NCBI GenBank assembly: GCA_036517175.1
Contig: DATDXQ010000026.1
Coordinates: 1 to 12,502, forward strand
Source: 2-01-FULL-44-17 sp036517175
Lineage (GTDB): Bacteria; Patescibacteriota; Minisyncoccia; 2-02-FULL-40-12; IGHO2-01-FULL-4-A
DNA: 12,502 nt
Direction of reading: 5' to 3'
The notes below the pieces were generated by a model. The model saw nothing but the letters and a program-made list of their open reading frames with translations. It was not told the origin of the DNA and did no database searches. Each line of letters begins with the position of its first letter. Position 1 is the stretch's first letter. The position numbers and the translations under genes were made by a program. This document shows, in pieces, positions 7,716 through 12,502 of this stretch.

Positions 7716-9107
7716 TCAGACTGCCGATTTATCGCGGAATATTTTAAGTATTGTAAGAATTATTATTCTAACGTCCCTCCAAAAAGACCAGTTCTCGATG
7801 TAGAATGTATCGAGTGATACCTCTTTTTCAAATGGCAAATCCGAGCTGCCCGATATTTGCGCCAGACCACTTATACCAGCTTTCATTGCCAATACCCTGC
7901 GATGGTTCTTGTCGTATTGAGCTATTTCATCAGGCTGGTGAGGTCTTGGTCCGACAAGAGAAATCTCACCCCTTAGAGAATTCCATAGCTGAGGCAACTC
8001 GTCCAAGCGTCGACTTCGTATAAATCTCCCGACAGGAGTTATTCTTGGGTCGTTCTTCATTTTAAATAATGGGCTGTCAGATCTTTCATTCAATTCCGAG
8101 AGTTGGAACTTGTATCTTTCCGCATTATGAATCATCGACCGAAATTTATGAAGTTTGAATGCCTTGTTACCACTCACCCTATCAAGATGCACAAAAACAG
8201 GACCCTCCGTTTCCCACTTAATGCAGAACGCAACCACTGTCAAAACTGGAGAGAATATTATCAATCCGACAACAGAACCAACAATATCAATAAGACGCTT
8301 CATAACACGGCCCCAACCATCCAATGCAGTACGCCTAAGTTCTACAAGAGGGATACCAGCAAAAGCATCAAAAGCAAAATTAGCGGTAAGGGTTTGATAA
8401 ATGTTTGGAACGAACTTGAAGACTAAATGATTCTCATGACAAAAATCTATAATTTCAAGAATCTTGGCTTCTGGGTAGTTTGGATTGGCAAGAATCACCT
8501 CGTCCACACCAGGGTTGTCGAAAGCATTTTTAATTTCCGCAACCTCTGGGTTATCAAGATGCTTAACGATACGATAACCCAGATTAGGATTTGCGCCTAT
8601 TCCGTCTATTATCTTCCTACTTACTTCGTCATCGCCTATTACCATAACCCTATGCGCTCCAAAGTCATATTTTGAAACTACCAATTTTTGAATCTGACGC
8701 ATAATCCATCGACCTAGAGATACAAACACAACTGCCAGCAACCAGGCACCCAGGACTAAAAACCTTGAATCAAAAAGCTCCTGCCTTAAAAATATGTAAA
8801 CGATCACCGCCATAATTCCTGCCGACGAAGCCACAACAACCTTAAAAAATTCTTCAATTGTACTGCGCGTACTCTTGAGATTATAGAGACCAGAAATTGC
8901 GTATGTGATAATGAAAATTAAGGCTACCGCAACCACAAGTATAAGGTATTTTTCAAATGTCAGGTGAAATTCAAAAAGAACTGGCCTAAATTCAGAAATT
9001 ATTTTGGTGCGTAAAAAGTAAGTTACCAAACCCGCAATTACCAGCATCACAAAATCAAGAGGCAAAAGCAGGACGCTAAAGAATATTTCGGCTCTTTTCA
9101 TTGGCAT
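7716..9107 (-). CDS. Polyprenyl-phosphate glycosylphosphotransferase (WbaP/CpsE-type priming enzyme)
   Basis: A 463-residue initiating enzyme of exopolysaccharide or glycan synthesis. It transfers a sugar-1-phosphate from a nucleotide sugar to polyprenyl phosphate. Four N-terminal membrane helices (about 11-30, 53-75, 90-107, 115-130) are followed by a Rossmann-like CoA_binding_3 region (HRVMVIGDDEVSRKII, about 152-167). The C-terminal bacterial sugar transferase domain runs from about 268 to the end: a membrane-inserted helix with the SP break (IDIVGSVVGLIIFSPVL), KFRSM at 321-325, the catalytic D-E in RRLDELPQLWN (D369, E370), GPRP (386-389) and AGISGLAQISG. All catalytic elements are present. 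The ATG at 9107 is used; a second ATG two codons in is equally possible. It is the first gene of the operon with the GT4 and DUF4012 genes. The sugar it primes with is unknown. Confidence 0.96.
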   Translation of the reverse strand: MPMKRAEIFFSVLLLPLDFVMLVIAGLVTYFLRTKIISEFRPVLFEFHLTFEKYLILVVAVALIFIITYAISGLYNLKSTRSTIEEFFKVVVASSAGIMAVIVYIFLRQELFDSRFLVLGAWLLAVVFVSLGRWIMRQIQKLVVSKYDFGAHRVMVIGDDEVSRKIIDGIGANPNLGYRIVKHLDNPEVAEIKNAFDNPGVDEVILANPNYPEAKILEIIDFCHENHLVFKFVPNIYQTLTANFAFDAFAGIPLVELRRTALDGWGRVMKRLIDIVGSVVGLIIFSPVLTVVAFCIKWETEGPVFVHLDRVSGNKAFKLHKFRSMIHNAERYKFQLSELNERSDSPLFKMKNDPRITPVGRFIRSRRLDELPQLWNSLRGEISLVGPRPHQPDEIAQYDKNHRRVLAMKAGISGLAQISGSSDLPFEKEVSLDTFYIENWSFWRDVRIIILTILKIFRDKSAV

Positions 9108-9161
9108 AAATCTACTCTAGATTCCCTCTTTTTTCAACACATTTAAAAGATGGGCCCTCTT

Positions 9162-9188
9162 AACATATTTTAAATACACTATTGTCAA
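9162..9188 (-). promoter_or_regulatory. Possible promoter of the polysaccharide operon
   Basis: On the minus strand a perfect TTGACA (9188-9183) is followed after 15 nt by TATGTT (9167-9162). The -35 is ideal, but the spacing is short and the -10 weak. The -35 hexamer overlaps the -35 of rnpB on the other strand, because TTGTCAA/TTGACAA is read both ways. Confidence 0.4.
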
Positions 9189-9210
9189 GCAAGCAATAAC
9201 TTGCTATAAT
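9182..9210 (+). promoter_or_regulatory. Promoter of rnpB (extended -10)
   Basis: TTGTCA (9182-9187), a 17-nt spacer, and TATAAT (9205-9210) form a near-consensus sigma-70 promoter. TGC directly upstream makes an extended -10. The expected start near 9217 coincides with the first base of helix P1 of the RNase P RNA. Confidence 0.88.
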
Positions 9211-9216
9211 TATCAT

Positions 9217-9689
9217 GCTTTGGAATGTCGGATAATTACTTTTTCTATTATTAGAGTGAGAGGAAAGTCCGGACACCCTTTAGTTAAATTTTTAGGATAC
9301 AATCTTACAAATTTAGCAATTGAAAGTGGTAGTGGCTAACGGCCACCGAATATAAGATTCGCAATTCTTTCTCTTAAGAAAAGAGTGGCGAATTAAAATT
9401 TAGGGAAAGTGGCACAGAGACAATTCCGAGTCCCGCCTTTGGTGGGATCACGGGTGAAAAGGCCCCGAACGGGACCGCTCCGTGGCGACACGGATGCGCG
9501 CTAAACCCTACCTGGTGCAAGTACAGCGTTTCCGCCTCCTCGGCGGATTCGAAAAGTTAGTACGCTATAATCTCGCCAAAGCCCAAAAAGCGGAGGCGGG
9601 TAGAGCCGATCAGAAATGGTCGGCCCAGATAAATGATTATCATCCGCCGATGAGGCGGAACAGAATCCGGCTTACAGACATTCCAAGGC
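9217..9689 (+). ncRNA. rnpB: RNase P RNA (bacterial type A)
   Basis: The catalytic RNA that removes 5' leaders from pre-tRNAs. The ends are set by a 13-bp P1 helix pairing 9217-9229 with 9677-9689. Universally conserved blocks are present: GAGAGGAAAGTCCGGAC near 9259-9275, GGCACAGAGACAATTCCGAG in the P11/P12 region, GGGTGAAAAGGCC, the L15 loop with GGTGCAA (the GGU that pairs with tRNA CCA), CAGATAAATGATTATC, and ACAGAATCCGGCTTACA before P1. P15 is CTACC/GGTAG, and P18 is GCCGAT/GTCGGC. Two hairpins share the same TCCGCC/GGCGGA stem (9531-9547 and 9643-9659). The region between L15 and P18 appears enlarged by an additional stem near 9565-9600. The total of 473 nt is longer than E. coli (377 nt). 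It is the only plus-strand gene in the window and has its own promoter and terminator. Confidence 0.97.
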
Positions 9690-9693
9690 AATT

Positions 9694-9721
9694 AAAAAAC
9701 TGCTCCCAAGAGCAGTTTTTT
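9694..9721. terminator. Bidirectional terminator between rnpB and rnhA
   Basis: A-rich AAAAAA, then CTGCTC-CCAA-GAGCAG, then TTTTTT. The 6-bp GC-containing stem extends to 12 bp through A-T pairs. With a T-run on both strands it can end rnpB (5 nt downstream of P1) and also the convergent rnhA transcript, whose stop codon is 11 nt away. Confidence 0.92.
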
Positions 9722-9731
9722 AATTTAATAG

Positions 9732-10169
9732 CTAAAGTAATTTATTGAGCTCCTTATCCAGCGCAGCATTTACCATCCTATCTGCTCCATGATTATCCTC
9801 ACGTGGAATATGCTTAAAAATTACTTCGCCAAAATCAACCTTGAGATTCCACAATTCTAAAAAATGTTTCTGTATTGTGGGGTCCATTATTTTATAATGC
9901 CCGTTGACTTGGCGCTCTAGTAATTCACTATCTACATGCACCTCCACCACCGCTTTACCGGCATTATCCTTACCTATAAGCAGTTTGAGCTTCTTAAGAG
10001 CAAAGACAGCAGCTTGGTACTCAGCATCGTTGTTGGTAGTATCACCTATGTATTCGCCGTACTCCTTCTTAATCGAGCCATCAGAAGCTTCGATGACTAC
10101 ACCTATAGCAGCTGGTCCAGGATTACCCCTTGCACCACCGTCAGTATGAATTATGTATTTGTTAACCAT
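9732..10169 (-). CDS. rnhA: Ribonuclease HI
   Basis: A 145-residue RNase HI that cuts the RNA strand of RNA-DNA hybrids, removing primers and R-loops. The four carboxylates are present: D10 in HTDGGARGNPGP, E50 in NNDAEYQA, D80 in HVDSELL, and D130 in HGADRMVNAALD; H120 fits the catalytic histidine position. The NNDAEYQA form and the D-S-E-L-L strand resemble the archaeal/Bacillus YpdQ-like branch more than E. coli RnhA. The ATG at 10169 lies inside the end of the DHH phosphoesterase gene (8-nt overlap, ATGGTTAA), and no Shine-Dalgarno site is visible, so translation is probably coupled. It converges on rnpB through a shared terminator. Confidence 0.96.
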   Translation of the reverse strand: MVNKYIIHTDGGARGNPGPAAIGVVIEASDGSIKKEYGEYIGDTTNNDAEYQAAVFALKKLKLLIGKDNAGKAVVEVHVDSELLERQVNGHYKIMDPTIQKHFLELWNLKVDFGEVIFKHIPREDNHGADRMVNAALDKELNKLL

Positions 10170-11109
10170 TTTTATTTAAATATTCTATAATTTCTTCTAC
10201 GATTTGCATAATCTCTTTTTTAGAACTGCGTTCCAACCCACCCACCGTTTTGTGCCCCCCACCACCATATTTTGACATTAACTTACTGATATCAGCTTGT
10301 CCCATTTTTTTAACCCAGCGATTAACACCGACTCCAAGTTTATACCCTACATCAACTTTTTTAATTATGATGGAGTATTTTGGCTTAGGGTACACCGCAT
10401 AAACAAGCATATGAAAAACACTTCCTTTTATATTCGATGCGTCGACCACTGCGGCCAAATCACCATATAATTTAGAATTGTCTCTTACCGCCTTCAAGGT
10501 TATATTTGTATCCTTGATATATTTTGCGATTTTCTTCTTAAGAGATGGGCGACTTATTATTTCTGAAATCTTGTAATCAGCCAATGCTTTAACCAGATTG
10601 GCACCTTGGACCATATAGCCGGTATTATCCATGAGAGCAGTCAATTTTAGAATTGACTTACGACAACTAACTGCCTCTTTGGGATTTTTAAAATCAGCAG
10701 CATCGACAAAATCTACTTCCTTAGCCAATTCCAATATATATTTGGGTGGCCTATAAGAATAATTCTTCTTAAGGTGGTACACTATCATGCTGCAGCAAGA
10801 TTTAAAAAGTGGGTTGCTCAAATGTGTCTTGTCGTTTTTGTAGGACTTCTTCCAATTCTTATCAGCTGGCTTATCAAAAGAGGTATCATGATGATCGAAC
10901 CACCAGTCTGCCTTAGGATGATATCGGAAATCAACAAGAATGAATGGCTTTTTAAAAGCATAACGGATCCATTTGCGGCCAAGTTTAACATTGTATTCAA
11001 GTGGATTATACGATGCAATGTCTTCTCCGCGGCCACGCAAAAAATTGAGCATTACAGCTCCTGATGCAGCACCGTCTAGGTCTTCGTGGAAATACAAATG
11101 ATACTTCAT
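10162..11109 (-). CDS. DHH/DHHA1-family phosphoesterase
   Basis: A soluble metal-dependent phosphoesterase of the DHH superfamily (RecJ, NrnA, exopolyphosphatase and c-di-AMP phosphodiesterase relatives). The signature residues are HEDLDGAASG (motif I), ILVDFRYHP (motif II Asp), WWFDHHDTSF (the DHH motif), VDFVDAADF (motif IV Asp), and a C-terminal DHHA1 domain with YGGGGHKTVGG. Metal ligands therefore look complete. Length and layout fit NrnA-like oligoribonuclease/pAp phosphatases, but the sequence is divergent and the substrate cannot be assigned. I start at the ATG at 11109 (MKYHLYFHEDLDG), which places the first beta strand at the N-terminus as usual; another ATG at 11127 would add six residues. 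Neither has a Shine-Dalgarno site. It overlaps rnhA by 8 nt, so the two are an operon; together they could degrade hybrid RNA and then the short products, which is inference. Confidence 0.88.
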   Translation of the reverse strand: MKYHLYFHEDLDGAASGAVMLNFLRGRGEDIASYNPLEYNVKLGRKWIRYAFKKPFILVDFRYHPKADWWFDHHDTSFDKPADKNWKKSYKNDKTHLSNPLFKSCCSMIVYHLKKNYSYRPPKYILELAKEVDFVDAADFKNPKEAVSCRKSILKLTALMDNTGYMVQGANLVKALADYKISEIISRPSLKKKIAKYIKDTNITLKAVRDNSKLYGDLAAVVDASNIKGSVFHMLVYAVYPKPKYSIIIKKVDVGYKLGVGVNRWVKKMGQADISKLMSKYGGGGHKTVGGLERSSKKEIMQIVEEIIEYLNKNG

Positions 11110-11187
11110 ATGGTAAACGTGGGGCATGGTGCTTTTTGTGCCGCTGCGCTCGTCCAGCGACTCGCTCTGCTATTTCGTCTCACAAAT

Positions 11188-11224
11188 TTGATTTTTGATG
11201 AAGAAATATTATATCAAAAATCAA
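11188..11224. repeat. 12-bp inverted repeat around the DHH-gene -10 box
   Basis: TTGATTTTTGAT (11188-11199) and its exact complement ATCAAAAATCAA (11213-11224) are separated by 13 nt. The right arm overlaps the extended -10 of the DHH gene. It could be an operator or, in the transcript of a more upstream start, a hairpin. Confidence 0.8.
11208..11216 (-). promoter_or_regulatory. Extended -10 promoter of the DHH-rnhA operon
   Basis: On the minus strand TGATATAAT forms a perfect extended -10 (TATAAT at 11213-11208). There is no good -35 at 17 nt, which extended -10 promoters can tolerate. The predicted start near 11201 leaves a 5' leader of about 90 nt that includes a GC-rich patch (about 11141-11171) unlike the surrounding AT-rich sequence. 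No riboswitch is recognised in it. Confidence 0.55.
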
Positions 11225-11284
11225 CCATGCAATTTGCTCGACGGAATGCCCAAAAAACACCATATCCCACCTTTTAATTTCTAT

Positions 11285-11334
11285 ATATTATGATTAGATA
11301 GAAGGAATCGCATAGCCAAATTTAATCATAATAT
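11285..11334. repeat. Inverted repeat at the 3' end of pgk
   Basis: ATATTATGATTA (11285-11296) is the exact complement of TAATCATAATAT (11323-11334), which spans the last codons and stop of pgk. The 26-nt loop and all-AT stem make it a weak hairpin with no T-run, so a terminator role is doubtful. Confidence 0.7.
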
Positions 11335-12461
11335 CCTAGTGCTGCCAAACCCGGCAGTCTATTACCGGCAAGGAACTCCAGCATAGCACCACCACCTGTC
11401 GATACAAAACCATATTTGCCGAGCAGTCCAAACCCATCAACAGCAGCTATGGTATCGCCACCGCCTACTACTGATTTAGCAACCAAGGAAACTGATTCAG
11501 CGACCGCTCTGGTACCACCAGCAAAAGCCTCGACCTCCGACAGCCCCATGGGGCCATTCCAGATCACAATCTCAGCTGACTGTATGATCTTGGCGTAATA
11601 TTTGGCAGTATCAGGTCCTATATCAAGAATCATGAAATCAGACTTTATATTTTTTATTTCGGTTGCTTCAGGAGCAATATCGCCTCTTTTATTATTAGCA
11701 ATGAGTGCATCTTGAGGCAAAACTATTTTCTCACTTTGGATATCTGGCACAAAGTCCTTGTCCACAACCGAAGCTCCAACATTGATTCCCTGGGCAAGAA
11801 AAAAATCATTTGCCAATGCCCCGCCAATAAGTATTTTTTCAGCCTTATAAATGAAATTCTTTATCACCGGCATCTTCGTTGATATTTTAGCCCCTCCCAA
11901 AACCAAAACCTTTCCAATCGATGGAGCATCCACCGCAAACTGCAAATTATCGATTTCTTTTTTTATCAAGAAGCCTACATATGAAGGAAGGTATTTTGTA
12001 ATCGCAACCACCGAAGCATGCTCACGATGAACCGTAGCAAAGTCATCATTAACATAATAGTCAAATCCTCTAGCCAATTCTCTAGCAAAATCATCACTGT
12101 TTTTAACCTCGCGCTGATCTTGTCTAGTATTATCCAGAAGCAAAATCTGACAACCTTTGAAAAGCAGGTCAACGCTTGATAATTCCGCGTGCGGTAATAG
12201 CGTCAGTGTCTCACCTAGTATTCCCCCGATTTGCTCGGTTATTGGCAAGAATGTTTTGCTTGGATCATCGTGCCCAAGGTGGCTAATTAACATTACTTTT
12301 GCTCCGTTATCGACAAGATAGTTCAGAGTTTGTTTGTGTGCCCTAATCCTAAAATCTTCGGTAATCTTGCCCTCGTTAACCGCAACATCAAAATTAACTC
12401 TGAGTATTACCTTCTTACCGTCTAGATTTTCTTTTTTTAGCTGGTTAAGATGTTTGATCAT
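11322..12461 (-). CDS. pgk: Phosphoglycerate kinase, divergent
   Basis: A 379-residue phosphoglycerate kinase, the ATP-forming glycolytic enzyme that converts 1,3-bisphosphoglycerate and ADP to 3-phosphoglycerate and ATP. Recognisable blocks are RVNFDVAVNEGKITEDFRIR (21-40), ISHLGH, LLDNTR, YYVNDDFATVHREHAS, LGGAKIS, IGGALANDFFLAQG, DIGPDT, IWNGPMG, GGGDTIAAV and STGGGAMLEFLAGNRLPGLAAL. Nucleotide-side motifs are standard, but the 3-phosphoglycerate side differs: the usual D-F-N is N-F-D, and SHLGR is SHLGH. R38, H61 and the two later arginines (DNTR, VHREHAS) remain. I start at the ATG at 12461, which gives the usual N-terminus; the open frame continues to an ATG at 12491, but those extra ten codons are simply the mirror image of the gene start in a palindrome. 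The promoter is outside the window. Confidence 0.95.
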   Translation of the reverse strand: MIKHLNQLKKENLDGKKVILRVNFDVAVNEGKITEDFRIRAHKQTLNYLVDNGAKVMLISHLGHDDPSKTFLPITEQIGGILGETLTLLPHAELSSVDLLFKGCQILLLDNTRQDQREVKNSDDFARELARGFDYYVNDDFATVHREHASVVAITKYLPSYVGFLIKKEIDNLQFAVDAPSIGKVLVLGGAKISTKMPVIKNFIYKAEKILIGGALANDFFLAQGINVGASVVDKDFVPDIQSEKIVLPQDALIANNKRGDIAPEATEIKNIKSDFMILDIGPDTAKYYAKIIQSAEIVIWNGPMGLSEVEAFAGGTRAVAESVSLVAKSVVGGGDTIAAVDGFGLLGKYGFVSTGGGAMLEFLAGNRLPGLAALGYYD

Positions 12462-12496
12462 TTTAATTTTTAAATTAAAATGATCAAACATCTTAA
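12445..12496. repeat. 52-bp near-perfect palindrome over the pgk start codon
   Basis: A 25-bp arm at 12445-12469 is repeated as an exact inverted copy at 12472-12496, with only TT between them. The left arm contains the pgk ATG and the next codons. Arm identity ends sharply on both sides (G at 12444 against A at 12497). In RNA it would bury the start codon in a long hairpin. An assembly or amplification fold-back near a contig end would look the same. Confidence 0.9.
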
Positions 12497-12502
12497 AGAT
12501 CG

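Noticed and set aside
9482..9748. Plus-strand open frame of 88 codons
   Set aside because: It lies within the RNase P RNA and its terminator; the conserved RNA blocks and P1 pairing explain the sequence.
10818..11036. Minus-strand open frame of 72 codons
   Set aside because: It is a frame-shifted reading of the DHH gene, which has full motif support in its own frame.
11086..11277. Plus-strand open frame of 63 codons between the DHH gene and pgk
   Set aside because: It overlaps the DHH gene start and its promoter, has no ribosome binding site and no protein-like pattern.
12462..12491. N-terminal ten-residue extension of phosphoglycerate kinase
   Set aside because: The codons are the inverted copy of the gene start within the palindrome; the family N-terminus fits the ATG at 12461.

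Overview
The window looks like a chromosomal segment of a Candidate Phyla Radiation bacterium (Patescibacteria, most likely Parcubacteria-like). This is inferred from the AT-rich sequence, tightly packed genes, general lack of Shine-Dalgarno sites, the DUF4012/sugar-transferase surface gene set, and divergent short versions of housekeeping proteins. TGA is a stop codon in at least two genes, so the code is the standard bacterial one. Every protein gene and the tRNA lie on the minus strand; only the RNase P RNA gene is on the plus strand.

Read in the direction of minus-strand transcription (high to low coordinates), the order is: pgk (phosphoglycerate kinase, start codon buried in a perfect palindrome at the window edge); a DHH/DHHA1 phosphoesterase overlapping an RNase HI gene; a bidirectional terminator shared with rnpB, which runs the other way from its own extended -10 promoter; a three-gene surface-polysaccharide operon (polyprenyl-phosphate sugar transferase, GT4 glycosyltransferase, large DUF4012 membrane protein) closed by a terminator; lepA (EF4); a nested 23-bp repeat/palindrome; a TIGR02996 plus leucine-rich-repeat protein with its own promoter, ribosome binding site and terminator; a membrane-anchored bacterial PH-domain protein overlapping an FtsB/DivIC-like division protein; and tRNA-Gly(CCC).

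Functionally the window mixes core functions (glycolysis, translation, tRNA processing, RNA-DNA hybrid removal, division) with an envelope glycan module in which the sugar transferase primes the lipid carrier, GT4 extends the glycan, and DUF4012 probably acts at the membrane or cell surface. The most accessory-looking piece is the LRR gene: it has a planctomycete/myxobacterial-type domain architecture, is a self-contained transcription unit, is the only gene here with a strong Shine-Dalgarno sequence, and sits beside the repeat element. I see no CRISPR array, integrase, transposase or recognisable defence system.
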